This document shows, piece after piece, positions 35,920 to 44,126 of a DNA stretch of 64,000 bases. The stretch comes from Methylocystis sp. Sn-Cys (GTDB lineage: Bacteria > Pseudomonadota > Alphaproteobacteria > Rhizobiales > Beijerinckiaceae). Below the pieces are notes generated by a model, which saw only the letters and a list, made by a program, of their open reading frames with translations, searched no databases and was not told where the DNA came from. Both the position numbers and the translations under genes were made by a program. The stretch is from the NCBI RefSeq assembly GCF_016745395.1, contig NZ_JAERVJ010000002.1, positions 1 to 64,000 on the forward strand. Direction: 5' to 3'. The number at the start of each line of letters is the position of its first letter. The first letter of the stretch is position 1.

Positions 35920-36723
35920 ATGACAGTCGTCGATTTCGAAAAATTCGTGGAAGAGCTCGCCGATGTTTCAGGCGAGGCCGTCATGCCGTTCTTCCGCACG
36001 GCGATCGCCGCGGACGATAAGGCGCATGGCGGGGCATTCGATCCGGTGACGGAGGCGGATCGCGCCGCCGAGATCGCGATGCGGCGGCTGATCGAGCGGA
36101 CCTTTCCGAGCCACGGAATCATCGGCGAAGAATTCGGCTCGAGGAATCAGGACGCCGAATATGTCTGGGTGCTCGATCCGATCGACGGCACGAAAAGCTT
36201 CATCTCCGGCTTTCCGACATGGGGCACGCTCATCGGCCTCTCACATCGCGGGCGCCCCTGCTATGGCCTGATGCATCAGCCCTTCACGCGCGAGCGTTTC
36301 CACGGCGACGGCGAGGCCGCCTTCTGGCGCGGGCCATCACGCCATGGCAAGGCCGCGGAGGAGCGGCGCAAGCTTGTCGTGCGCCCTTGCGCGACGCTCG
36401 CCCAGGCGACGCTGATGACAACCTCGCCGCTGCTCATCGAGCCGGCGCTGCGCGATAAATTCCACCGCGTGGAATCGCAAGTGCGCCTCTCGCGCTATGG
36501 CGGCGATTGCTACGCCTATTGCGCGCTCGCCGCCGGCCATGTCGATCTCGTGATTGAAGCGGGCCTCAACACTTATGACATTGTCGCGCTGATCCCTATC
36601 GTCGAAGGGGCGGGGGGCGTCGTCACGACATGGGACGGCGGGGATCCGGCGCAGGGCGGCGCGATTGTCGCTGCAGGAGACAAGGCGCTGCATGAGGCGG
36701 CGATGAGGTTGTTGGCAGGGTAA
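35920..36723 (+). CDS. hisN: Histidinol-phosphatase, inositol-monophosphatase type
   Basis: A 267-residue phosphatase for the next-to-last step of histidine synthesis (histidinol phosphate to histidinol). Metal motifs: GIIGEEFGSRNQDAEYVWVL, DPIDGTKSFISGFPTWGTLI and AGLNTYDIVALIPIVEGAGG. The stretch SFISGFPTWGTLIGL is characteristic of HisN as opposed to SuhB. SD GGAGC lies before the ATG. The last 100 bases overlap, on the other strand, the 3' end of a GAF-domain gene. Confidence 0.9.
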   Translation: MTVVDFEKFVEELADVSGEAVMPFFRTAIAADDKAHGGAFDPVTEADRAAEIAMRRLIERTFPSHGIIGEEFGSRNQDAEYVWVLDPIDGTKSFISGFPTWGTLIGLSHRGRPCYGLMHQPFTRERFHGDGEAAFWRGPSRHGKAAEERRKLVVRPCATLAQATLMTTSPLLIEPALRDKFHRVESQVRLSRYGGDCYAYCALAAGHVDLVIEAGLNTYDIVALIPIVEGAGGVVTTWDGGDPAQGGAIVAAGDKALHEAAMRLLAG

Positions 36724-37327
36724 CTGCGCCCCAGTTTTTTTGATACAAGGCGTCCAGTATCGCGCTGAGCTCATCGGCGCGTTGCCGCAGTCGCTCTTCG
36801 TAGTGGAAGCGCTCGATGAAGTTCACGGCTAGCCTGGCGTAAAGGTCGAGACAATAATGTTCTTGCTCGCTCAGGCAGCGGGGCCAGCGGAAATGTGTGG
36901 AGATGATTCCGAGGGGAGTCCCGTCGTGCGAGAGGAGGGGAGTCGACTGAACCGCGCGGAATCCGGCGGCGCGGGCAATGTCGCGATAAGGCGCGAATGC
37001 CGGTTCGGTCTCGACGTCCGCCACGACAACGCGCTCGCGCGTGCGCAAAGCCCGGCCACAGGCGGAGTCATCGTCCGCGGAAACTTCGGCGAAGAAGTCC
37101 AGAAATTCTGGATCGAACCCTTGCTGGACGGCGATGGTCAAAATGCCGCGTTCAGGCTGCAGGATTTGAACATTGCCCATGTCCGCGGCGAGCATTTCGA
37201 TTGTGGCGGCGAGCATTTCCTGCAGCCCCTGCTGGCAGTCTCGGGCTCGCCAAAGCCTTGTGCTGATGTCGCTAAGGCGCTTCAGCGTCGAAATTTCGCA
37301 GTCATCTTGTCGTCGCATGCGGGCCAC
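36623..37327 (-). CDS. GAF-domain protein, probably a truncated sensor
   Basis: A 234-residue protein. Residues 1-45 are a helical lead-in (TLKRLSDISTRLWRARDCQQ). Residues 30-185 are a GAF domain (MLAADMGNVQILQPERGILT, FRAVQSTPLLSHDGTPLGII, STHFRWPRCLSEQEHYCLDL). A signalling helix follows (FIERFHYEERLRQRADELSA). The helix normally leads into a histidine kinase or other output, but here only about 30 odd residues remain, read from the antisense of hisN's 3' end. It is therefore probably a broken sensor whose frame ran on into its neighbour. The ligand is unknown. The gap 37328-37471 holds no gene. Confidence 0.65.
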   Translation of the reverse strand: MARMRRQDDCEISTLKRLSDISTRLWRARDCQQGLQEMLAATIEMLAADMGNVQILQPERGILTIAVQQGFDPEFLDFFAEVSADDDSACGRALRTRERVVVADVETEPAFAPYRDIARAAGFRAVQSTPLLSHDGTPLGIISTHFRWPRCLSEQEHYCLDLYARLAVNFIERFHYEERLRQRADELSAILDALYQKNWGAVTLPTTSSPPHAAPCLLQRQSRRPAPDPRRPMS

Positions 37328-37471
37328 TGCTTTGCGTCGCTTTCCGCGCCTCGCTCCCGCGGCATATTATCGCACTGTAATATCGGGATTTCTCTGGGTC
37401 CAGTAGCTTAAAGAGCGGCAAGAATCTCGTCGAAGTATCGGCGCGTAGCCAAAGCTTCGGGGCGTCGATCG

Positions 37472-38413
37472 TCAGCCCCCGGAGCCCGGAATAAACGCAT
37501 CGAACGCCCGCCAAAACTGCCCGCGCAACTCATCGCGCTCCATCAAAATCTCGTGCTTGGCGCCTGCGATGGTGAGCAGCGCGCCCGTGTCGAGATTTTG
37601 CGTGAAACGCTCCATGGCGGCGTTCGACACGATCTTCTCTCGCCCAGCTTCGAAAATCAGCGTCGGCGTGCGAATGGCGCGCGCGAATTCCGGCGCCTCG
37701 AAACGCTTCATCAGGCGGAAGGCGGCGTTGACCCAGCCGATCGTCGGATCGCCGATGACGAGCTGCGGCGCCGCCGCGATAATGCGCGCATTGCGGGCGA
37801 AGCGGACTGGATCGGTCGTGAGCTTGTTTCCCTCGAAGGCTAATTCGAGATAGTTGCGCCCGCCGCCGAAAGGGATGAACTGGCCGCCGAGGCCGAGCAT
37901 ATCGAGCGTATCGGCGAGCCATCGCGCGCCGCGCGGGAAAGGCAGATTGGCGAGGTCGACCATTGGCGCGATGAGCGCCATGCGCTCGAAAGGCGGGCGG
38001 GAGGAATGCGCCAGATCGAGCATGATCGCGCCGCCCATCGAATGGGCGAGCGCGAACCAGGGCTGCGGCCGGGGGCTCAGCACTTGCGCGACAAAGACGT
38101 CGAGGTCGCGCTGATACTGCGAGAAATCGTCGACATGGCCTTTGCGGGGATCGGCGAGTTCGCGTTCCGAGCCCGCCTGTCCACGCCAATCGAGCGCGAC
38201 GACATCGAAGCCCCGCTTGCGCAGATTCTCTATCGTCTCGAAATATTTCTCGATGAACTCGTTGTGTCCCTGGAAAACGGCGACCGTGCCGCGCGCCGTC
38301 GTCGGGCAGGGGAAGATCGCGGCGCGCAGGCGTCTGCCATCATAGGCCTTCAACTGCTGAACGATGGCGCCGTCGGGAATGGGATTATCTGACGTCGCGA
38401 CCAGCTCGAGCAT
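37472..38413 (-). CDS. Alpha/beta hydrolase, lysophospholipase / monoacylglycerol lipase type
   Basis: A 313-residue cytoplasmic serine hydrolase (PldB-like). Motifs: TVAVFQGHNEFIEKYFETIE (oxyanion region), GFDVVALDWRGQAGSERELA, nucleophile Ser in FALAHSMGGAIMLDLAHSSR, Asp in TPTLIFEAGREKIVSNAAME and the final His in IAGAKHEILMERDELRGQFW. All triad residues are present. The ATG at 38413 follows GGAGG; a 45-base longer frame lacks a ribosome site. The substrate is unknown, probably a lysolipid or monoacylglycerol. Confidence 0.85.
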   Translation of the reverse strand: MLELVATSDNPIPDGAIVQQLKAYDGRRLRAAIFPCPTTARGTVAVFQGHNEFIEKYFETIENLRKRGFDVVALDWRGQAGSERELADPRKGHVDDFSQYQRDLDVFVAQVLSPRPQPWFALAHSMGGAIMLDLAHSSRPPFERMALIAPMVDLANLPFPRGARWLADTLDMLGLGGQFIPFGGGRNYLELAFEGNKLTTDPVRFARNARIIAAAPQLVIGDPTIGWVNAAFRLMKRFEAPEFARAIRTPTLIFEAGREKIVSNAAMERFTQNLDTGALLTIAGAKHEILMERDELRGQFWRAFDAFIPGSGG

Positions 38414-38497
38414 GTGTCCTCCGTGGCGATGGCGGCCCGAATCCAACCGCGCGACCATAGTGCATTTTCGCGCGGCGCCGGAACAGGCGGAAAGCTG

Positions 38498-39064
38498 TCA
38501 CATCGAGCAGAGCGCCGCGAGCCGGTCAGGCTCCGCAAAGTTCATCTTGCCTGTCACAATGGCGGAGACGGCGCCGGAGGCGTCGAGGAAATAATGCAGG
38601 GGCGTCGCCACGCCGCCCGCCTTGGTCTCGCCATAGAAGGCGCGCGCGGCCTTCGCCTTGGCGAGGTCGGTTTTGCTTAAATCGCCGACGCGGTAGATTT
38701 GCCAGGGCAGGCCGTAGCTCTTGAACTTCGCGAGGTCCTTGGGGAAGTCCTTTGCGATCGCCGAAACGACGACGATGTTCCAGCGTTGCGGACAGGCTTT
38801 GGCAATTGCCTTGTAGCCGGAGACCTCCCCGAGGCAATTGGGACACCAATAGGCCCAAAGGGAAACAAGCGTCGGTTTGCCATTCGCCATGAGCGCGCGC
38901 AGATCGAGCGGGGCGCCTTTTTCGTCGACGAGCGCGACCTCCCGCAAGGAGGCTTTCATCTCCGCCTCTGTCACCGAGCGTTCGACCTGCATGCCAAGGA
39001 GCTCCGCGCGGGCAAAAGTGGCGGCGCAGGCAAAAATAAGAAGGAACGCAATCCGGAATATCAT
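38498..39064 (-). CDS. TlpA-like periplasmic thioredoxin-fold protein
   Basis: A 188-residue protein with a signal peptide (MIFRIAFLLIFACAATFARA). The mature part carries a TlpA/ResA-like fold, with the redox motif WCPNC in TLVSLWAYWCPNCLGEVSGY and the cis-Pro region VATPLHYFLDASGAVSAIVT. Probable thiol reductase, for instance for cytochrome c or copper-site maturation. It lies 85 bp upstream of the lipase-like gene. No dedicated partner is visible. Confidence 0.8.
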   Translation of the reverse strand: MIFRIAFLLIFACAATFARAELLGMQVERSVTEAEMKASLREVALVDEKGAPLDLRALMANGKPTLVSLWAYWCPNCLGEVSGYKAIAKACPQRWNIVVVSAIAKDFPKDLAKFKSYGLPWQIYRVGDLSKTDLAKAKAARAFYGETKAGGVATPLHYFLDASGAVSAIVTGKMNFAEPDRLAALCSM

Positions 39065-39128
39065 TGGCCGCTTCCGTAACGAAAGGGCGACGCTTTCGCG
39101 CCGCTCAGATTGCCGACAAAGTGGCGGT

Positions 39129-39272
39129 GACGCCCCTCATGCTTCGAGACGCCTGCTGCGCAGGCTCCTCAGCATGAGGAGCTTCTGCAACTTCGCCAAA
39201 CACTTAGGCCTCATCCTGAGGAGCGAGCGACGCTCGCGTCTCGAAGGACGAGGCCGCCTCGGAGGTTTGTCA
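39129..39272 (+). repeat. Dispersed repeat family C, copy 2
   Basis: About 144 bp: TGCTTCGAGACGCCTGCTGC, GCAGGCTCCTCAGCATGAGG, CCAAACACTTAGGCCTCATC, then GAGGAGCGAGCGACGCTCGC with GTCTCGAAGGACGAGG. A further fragment, GAATGAGGGGCTTCTGCATC, lies at about 39311-39330. The 360-bp gap 39065-39424 otherwise holds only the TonB-receptor terminator. Confidence 0.9.
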
Positions 39273-39387
39273 ACGAACTGAGCAACGCTTTTGCGTCGCA
39301 GCAGCCACAGAATGAGGGGCTTCTGCATCTGCGTCAAACCGGAGAGATGTAAGGATTTCGTCTCTCGATATGCGGCGCGACAGCGCC

Positions 39388-39420
39388 AAAAAATCGGGGC
39401 GACGCTTTCGCGCCGCCCCC
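39388..39420 (-). terminator. Intrinsic terminator of the TonB-receptor gene
   Basis: On the minus strand a 10-bp stem with one G-U pair (39410-39419 with 39396-39405) closes a GAAA tetraloop and is followed by CGATTTTTT. It lies a few bases past the stop at 39425. Confidence 0.85.
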
Positions 39421-39424
39421 GTCC

Positions 39425-41821
39425 TCAGAACTTCATCGTCATCCCGGCCACGAAATTGCGGCCCATGCCCGGCACGGGACCGTAATTGGCCGGGTTGTTC
39501 GTGACCTTGGCCAAGGTGAAATAGCTTCCGCCGAGCGGCGAAAAATATTTCTGGTCGAAGACATTCTCCAACCCGAGGTCGAAGCGCACATTGCCCCACT
39601 CATAGGCCGTGCGCAGATTGAGCAGAGCGTAGCCGCCGGTCTTCAGCTCGTTGCGCGCAACGGAGACATGCGTTTTGCTGTCGACAAGTTGCAGCTCCAC
39701 CACATTTGACCAGCCGCCGAGGCGATGTTCGATGGCGCCGCGCGCATTGAGCGGCATGATGTGGTAGAGGCCGTCGCCCTTGCGCGCATTCTTCGCAAGC
39801 ATATAGCAATTGAAGCCTGAGAGGCCGCACGCCGTGTAATCGGGCATGTCGAAATCGCGCCCGAAGACGTAGTTGATATTTCCGGACGCGAAGAACTGCC
39901 CATATTCCGGCGTCTCCCACAATTTCACGCGGCCCGAGATGTCGAAACCATAAATCTGGGCCTTGTGATTGCGGAACTGCAGGACCGGGAAGACCAGTCC
40001 CGCAGGGCCGGTCGTGTTGCCGTAGCGCTCGGCCGTGATGAAGTTTTCAATATAGGTGTAATAGGGATTGGCGCGCGCTTCCCAATTACCTCTCGGGTCC
40101 TTCCATTCGGCGGTGACGCCGAACGTATGGGCGACCTCGGGCTTGAGGTCCATATTGCCGGTGTAGCCGTTGAGGTCGCCGAACCAATTGTTCATGGTGG
40201 TCCCCATCGTCACCGGCCAGGCGTAACGCTCATAGAGGCTCGGCGAGCGCGTCTTGCGCGAATAGCCCACCTCATAGGCGCTCGTTTCGTCGCGCTGGTA
40301 ACGGGCCTTCGCCACCATGTCGAAGTTCACGTCGGTGCGCGAACGGTTGCGGCTGTTGAAAATGCCGGCCGTGATGGCGTCCGGGTTATTCATATACATG
40401 GGCATGCCCATCATCATGCCCATCGGAATGCGCGCGCGCGGATCGTAGGGCGAGACATTGCCCGTATCCATCCACACGACGTCGTTTCGCACGCCCAGCA
40501 GGGTGGACCATTGCGGCGTCCAATTGGCTTCCCATTCGGCGAAATGACCGACGCGGTTGCGATCGCCGTTGTTGATGTTCCAGAAGGTGAGGGGGCCCAT
40601 CATCATCGAGCGGTAGATGGGCTCCCACCAATCGTTCAGCCGGAAGCCGTGATATTCGCTGCCAAGCCGCAGAAGGTCGCGGCCGGAAAGCTGCGTGAAG
40701 GGGATTTCCGTCTTGATCGAATAGCCGAAATCCTTGCCGATCGTGTTCATCGGCATGTTCGACGGCTGCTTGTCCTGCAGGAAGCCCATCGTATGCGCGA
40801 CATAGTGATAGAAGGCGCGCGCGTCGACCGTGCCCCAATCATAGGCGCCCTGATATTTGGCGTCCGCGGTATAGGCGCGGTTGCCGGTCATATCCATGCG
40901 CTGATTGGGGAAGCCCTGATAGGGAATGTTCTCGATGGCGCCGCGCAACGAGAACAGGTGCCCGTTGTTCTGATAGGCCGCCGTGACCGAATGCTGCTCG
41001 GAGATGAAGTTGGTCGACAGCACCTTCCTGCCATCGCCGCCCTGATGATAATCCGTCGCGCGCGACCAGGCGCCGTTGTAGAGCACGCTCCAATGCTCGT
41101 TGGCGACATTCGCCGTGCCCGAGACGGTGATGCCGTTGTTGTTGGTGCGGAAGAAGGCCGAGATCGCGCCCGTGGCGAGGATTTCGTTCTGGGCGCCGAA
41201 GCGCAGGCCCTGGCCGCGGAACGGCAAAAACGGCGGATAAGGCGAGCCGAGCAGGAACGGGCCCGTGGGTTCCACGACCGCCGGGGCGGCGGCGGGGCTT
41301 GGCGCGAAGGCGGGCTGCCGCGGCGTCACGAGAATGGAGCCGCCGATCGAATCCCCGCCCTTGCTCACCGGCATGACGCCGGAGTGCACTTCAATATTCT
41401 GGACGTTATTCGGATCGATATAAGAGAGCGGCGGATTCATATGGTTGGCGCAGGCCGAGGTCGCCTCGACGCCGCCAACGAGGATCTTCAGCCGATCGTC
41501 GGCCATGCCGTGAATGACCGGCAATCGGGAGACGCCGCCCGCTTCGTACCAATTCACGCCTGGCGCATTTTGGAGGAGCTGCACTGTGTCGGCGGCGGCC
41601 GGCAGCTCATTGGCGATCTCGCGCGGTCCGATCACGGTCGCGTCCTGCAGCTTGTCGGGCTGGGCGACAATCGTGTTGGGCCGCGGCGCGGCGGCAGCGG
41701 CGCCGCGGGTGGCCGCTCCCACGGTAATTGCGGGTAGGGGCGTTTGCGCTTGGGCGTAGCCGAACAAGGCGAGAGCGATCGCGCCGGCGGATGCGCCGCG
41801 CGTCAAGACTAGACGTGACAT
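39425..41821 (-). CDS. TonB-dependent copper receptor, OprC/NosA-like
   Basis: A 798-residue outer membrane receptor. Signal peptide ends at GYAQAQ (residue 26); plug domain about 50-170 with VNWYEAGGVSRLPVIHGMAD and VHSGVMPVSKGGDSIGGSIL; beta-barrel to the C-terminal Phe (FVAGMTMKF). OprC binds one copper through a CxxxM and an HxM motif. Here Cys124-x3-Met128 lies in TSACANHMNPPLSYIDP, and His343-x-Met345 in YVAHTMGFLQD. Met-rich loops (406-408 and 466-478, IPMGMMMGMPMYMNN) add soft ligands. It probably imports copper or a copper complex using TonB-ExbBD. The start at 41821 is followed by a good signal peptide; a 378-base longer frame is a shadow that overlaps the DUF2946-like gene. Confidence 0.88.
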   Translation of the reverse strand: MSRLVLTRGASAGAIALALFGYAQAQTPLPAITVGAATRGAAAAAPRPNTIVAQPDKLQDATVIGPREIANELPAAADTVQLLQNAPGVNWYEAGGVSRLPVIHGMADDRLKILVGGVEATSACANHMNPPLSYIDPNNVQNIEVHSGVMPVSKGGDSIGGSILVTPRQPAFAPSPAAAPAVVEPTGPFLLGSPYPPFLPFRGQGLRFGAQNEILATGAISAFFRTNNNGITVSGTANVANEHWSVLYNGAWSRATDYHQGGDGRKVLSTNFISEQHSVTAAYQNNGHLFSLRGAIENIPYQGFPNQRMDMTGNRAYTADAKYQGAYDWGTVDARAFYHYVAHTMGFLQDKQPSNMPMNTIGKDFGYSIKTEIPFTQLSGRDLLRLGSEYHGFRLNDWWEPIYRSMMMGPLTFWNINNGDRNRVGHFAEWEANWTPQWSTLLGVRNDVVWMDTGNVSPYDPRARIPMGMMMGMPMYMNNPDAITAGIFNSRNRSRTDVNFDMVAKARYQRDETSAYEVGYSRKTRSPSLYERYAWPVTMGTTMNNWFGDLNGYTGNMDLKPEVAHTFGVTAEWKDPRGNWEARANPYYTYIENFITAERYGNTTGPAGLVFPVLQFRNHKAQIYGFDISGRVKLWETPEYGQFFASGNINYVFGRDFDMPDYTACGLSGFNCYMLAKNARKGDGLYHIMPLNARGAIEHRLGGWSNVVELQLVDSKTHVSVARNELKTGGYALLNLRTAYEWGNVRFDLGLENVFDQKYFSPLGGSYFTLAKVTNNPANYGPVPGMGRNFVAGMTMKF

Positions 41822-41885
41822 GGACAAACTTCTCCTGATCCGCCGAACGACGGCGGTTAGACTGGATTCGCGTTGGCTGGTTCCG

Positions 41886-42296
41886 TCAGGAGAAAAGCGG
41901 CGGCGCGCGCGCGGGATGGGCGGCGCGCCGGCGGGCGTGAGGCGTCGCAACGCCGCTGGGCAAGAAGAAGACGAGCCGGCTCGTAATGGCGGGCGCGACT
42001 TGAACGGACGGGCGCGCGTCGATCGCTGAAAAGACGCAGGCCAGACACGCGCTGCAATCATGGTCAGCGCTTGTCCCCGGCAGATGCGGCGCGCCCGCGC
42101 CCAGCGCGACGCCGGGACGCTGGCACTCCGCAGCGGCCATTGCCGAGCCGTGCCCGGAGCCGCCGCGCATCCACTGCGGGGAGCCAGCCTGCACGACAAG
42201 GAACAGCGTCATCGCCAGCGCGAGCGCGTGACGCGCCCAGCCGGCAATGACGACGCCGCTCCTATTCGCGCGGGAAATGTGGCCTCGAATCCGCAT
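41886..42296 (-). CDS. DUF2946-like small secreted or membrane protein with Cys-rich motif
   Basis: A 136-residue protein. An N-terminal hydrophobic helix (WARHALALAMTLFLVVQAGS) is followed by a central motif, DHDCSACLAC, and a Pro/Arg-rich end. DUF2946 proteins share this layout with a His/Cys cluster. They are often encoded beside copper or other metal TonB receptors, as here, where the receptor starts 64 bp downstream on the same strand. Probably a periplasmic metal-binding helper; the role is not established. The C-terminal 40 residues are low-complexity and may not be conserved. Confidence 0.65.
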   Translation of the reverse strand: MRIRGHISRANRSGVVIAGWARHALALAMTLFLVVQAGSPQWMRGGSGHGSAMAAAECQRPGVALGAGAPHLPGTSADHDCSACLACVFSAIDARPSVQVAPAITSRLVFFLPSGVATPHARRRAAHPARAPPLFS

Positions 42297-42363
42297 GTCG
42301 CGGATTTATGCTAAGGCGTTCGTGGCTTAGCTAGCGACTTAGGTCATATAAGAGTCGTATTTG

Positions 42364-42394
42364 CTTCAACTGTGTCTTTTCGGCAACCCTATTT
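42364..42394 (+). promoter_or_regulatory. Possible RpoH-type promoter of the small heat-shock gene
   Basis: CTTCAA (42364-42369) and CCCTATTT (42387-42394) resemble the sigma-32 consensus (CTTGAA and CCCCATTT) with one mismatch each. The spacing of 17 bases is rather long. It would start a leader of about 135 bases that contains the ROSE-like element. Confidence 0.3.
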
Positions 42395-42485
42395 TCGGCC
42401 AGCAACAAAAAGCCGGCCCTTGAACTCCCTCGAGCCGCTTCCCAAATCGAATTCAGCGCGGGCCGCACTGGACGCGCGAATAGGC

Positions 42486-42535
42486 GCGGCGCGTTACGCA
42501 GCGCGCCGCATGTCGCTTCATACGGAGGATATGTC
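42486..42535 (+). promoter_or_regulatory. ROSE-like RNA thermometer upstream of hsp20
   Basis: Two stacked hairpins. The first is a stable 8-bp stem (GCGGCGCG 42486-42493 with CGCGCCGC 42502-42509). The second pairs ATGTC-(G)-CTTC (42510-42519) with GGAG-GATAT (42524-42532) over an ATAC loop, hiding the Shine-Dalgarno GGAGG (42524-42528). The unpaired G opposite the SD sits in TCGCT, matching the U(U/C)GCU signature of ROSE elements, which open at high temperature in alphaproteobacterial small heat-shock mRNAs. Start codon at 42536. Confidence 0.75.
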
Positions 42536-43000
42536 ATGCGTCACTTCGATCTTTCGCCCCTCTATCGCCAGACCGTGGGCTTCGATCGTCTTTTCAATCT
42601 TCTCGACCAGGGCGGCGGCGTCGACGGCGCGTCGACCTATCCGCCTTATAATATCGAGCGCACCGGCGAGAACGCCTATCGCGTAACGCTGGCGGTCGCC
42701 GGCTTCTCGCGCGAGGAGCTGACGATCGAGACCAAGGAAAATACGCTGTCGATCAAAGGCTCCAAGGATCAGACCCCGCCCGCCCAGGGTCGTGAGATGC
42801 TGCATCAAGGGATCGCCGCCCGCGCATTCGAGCGCCGGTTCCAGCTCGCCGACCATGTGGTCGTGACGGGCGCGAGCCTAGTCAACGGCCTGCTGCATGT
42901 CGACCTCGTGCGGGAAATCCCCGAGACGCAGAAACCGCGTCGCATCGAGATTGGCGGCAGCGCTCCGACCGCCAAGGTTGTAGAATCCAAGGCCGCGTAA
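42536..43000 (+). CDS. Hsp20-family small heat-shock protein
   Basis: A 154-residue IbpA-type chaperone that holds unfolding proteins. The alpha-crystallin domain runs from about residue 35 (YPPYNIERTGENAYRVTLAV) through GFSREELTIETKENTLSIKG and RAFERRFQLADHVVVTGASL to LHVDLVREIPE, followed by a PRRIEIG tail. The N-terminus, MRHFDLSPLYRQTVGFDRLF, is typical of rhizobial class A proteins. Expression is probably heat-controlled by the ROSE-like leader. A strong terminator follows. Confidence 0.95.
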   Translation: MRHFDLSPLYRQTVGFDRLFNLLDQGGGVDGASTYPPYNIERTGENAYRVTLAVAGFSREELTIETKENTLSIKGSKDQTPPAQGREMLHQGIAARAFERRFQLADHVVVTGASLVNGLLHVDLVREIPETQKPRRIEIGGSAPTAKVVESKAA

Positions 43001-43021
43001 GGCCGTTCGTCAATCGTCCTG

Positions 43022-43054
43022 TAGAGGCGCCCGCTCGGGCGCCTCTTTTATTTT
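43022..43054 (+). terminator. Intrinsic terminator of hsp20
   Basis: Perfect 9-bp stem (GAGGCGCCC 43024-43032 with GGGCGCCTC 43037-43045), GCTC loop, then TTTTATTTT. It begins 21 bp after the stop. Confidence 0.92.
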
Positions 43055-43064
43055 GCCGGAAACT

Positions 43065-44126
43065 CTATGGCGTCTTCTGGGGCGTCTTGGCGCTGGGCGC
43101 GGCATGAGCCGTGGCGGTCGTTGGCGCCGATGGGGTGACGGCGGCGGCGCCTTCGGTCGCCTTCGGCGGGACGATGGCGCGATGCGAGGCGGCGGTCGAA
43201 CGCGCAGCGACAGTGCGCGCCGGGGGCGCCTTTGCCGCTGCGGTCGGAGATTTGGCGGGGTCGGCGAGCGGCCCCGGCTGCGGTGGCTTGACGGCCTCCG
43301 CCTTGGTTTCGAGCGGCTTTTGCGCCGGAGCCGGTTTTGCTGGGGCAGGAGCCGCCTCAGGCGGCGTGGCCGCAGCCGGTTTTTGCGCCTCCGTCGGCTT
43401 AGGGGCCTCCTTGGCGGCTTCTGGCCCCTTGGGCGGCTCCGTCGGTTTGGCCGGTTCGGCGGGCTTCGCAATTTCGGCCGGCTTCGCCCATTCGATCGGC
43501 TTTTGCGTTTCGGCGGGTTTCACGGTTGGAGCCGGTTGGGCGACGGCCGGCGCGCTGGGCGCAAGCGCGGGACGCGCCGCGCCGCCGCTGGCGGGCCGCT
43601 GCGTCTGTTGGGCGGCGGGCGCCTCCGGGGCGGGCTGCGGCACGTGCAGGATACGCCCATTTCCGCGCCCTTCGTCGACCGGCGCGCGGTTTTTGCCGAT
43701 CTCCTTGACGACCGGGTGGGAGCCGCCAAGCTGTGGAACGAATCCGTTATCGTCCGGGCGAGGACGCTCGGCGGCTGGCGGCGGGCCAAGCCGCACGGCG
43801 TGGAGGATGGCGCCCTCGAAGGGGTCGATGAAAAAGCGCGTCTCGCCCTCGCGGCGGCTGACGCCCGTGGCGACGATCTGATCGCCGCGCCGGCCAAGTG
43901 GCCCCACGAGCTGGAAACCCTCGCGGGCGAGGATGCGCGCCACGGCGCCGCGCGAGGCGAAGCGCGGCTCTCCGAAATCCTCGTCGTCGGGCGGCGGCTG
44001 ATAGCTCCAGCTATAGGCGAAAGGGCGGAAGAAGAACTGCGCCGTCGCGGCGTCGGCGCCAATCCCGCAGGCCAACGCGAGCCCGAGGGCAAGAGGGGTT
44101 CCCCATTTCGGCCAGGTAGAAGACAT
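43065..44126 (-). CDS. Secreted protein with long Pro/Ala/Lys-rich repeats, unknown
   Basis: A 353-residue protein. Signal peptide to about residue 29 (ALACGIGADAATAQ). A conserved-looking region follows (residues 30-115: FFFRPFAYSWSYQPPPDDED, FASRGAVARILAREGFQLVG, TRFFIDPFEGAILHAVRL). The remaining two thirds is low complexity, with short AKPAE/AKPTE-like repeats from about 185 to 300, and probably spans the periplasm or cell wall as an extended rod. Rhizobiales have similar proteins of unknown function. The ATG at 44126 was chosen over a GTG six bases earlier. Confidence 0.65.
   Translation of the reverse strand: MSSTWPKWGTPLALGLALACGIGADAATAQFFFRPFAYSWSYQPPPDDEDFGEPRFASRGAVARILAREGFQLVGPLGRRGDQIVATGVSRREGETRFFIDPFEGAILHAVRLGPPPAAERPRPDDNGFVPQLGGSHPVVKEIGKNRAPVDEGRGNGRILHVPQPAPEAPAAQQTQRPASGGAARPALAPSAPAVAQPAPTVKPAETQKPIEWAKPAEIAKPAEPAKPTEPPKGPEAAKEAPKPTEAQKPAAATPPEAAPAPAKPAPAQKPLETKAEAVKPPQPGPLADPAKSPTAAAKAPPARTVAARSTAASHRAIVPPKATEGAAAVTPSAPTTATAHAAPSAKTPQKTP

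Noticed and set aside
39965-41737. A 590-codon plus-strand frame opposite the TonB receptor
   Set aside because: Antisense shadow of a GC-rich gene. Composition is Arg/His/Gly-rich with no domain; the opposite frame is a clear receptor.
41822-42199. N-terminal extension of the TonB receptor to a 924-residue protein
   Set aside because: The added part has no signal peptide character and overlaps the DUF2946-like gene in another frame. The inner ATG at 41821 starts a normal signal peptide.
43065-44126. Pro/Ala/Lys-rich secreted protein considered as a TonB protein
   Set aside because: It lacks an N-terminal uncleaved anchor and the C-terminal TonB domain with the YP motif.
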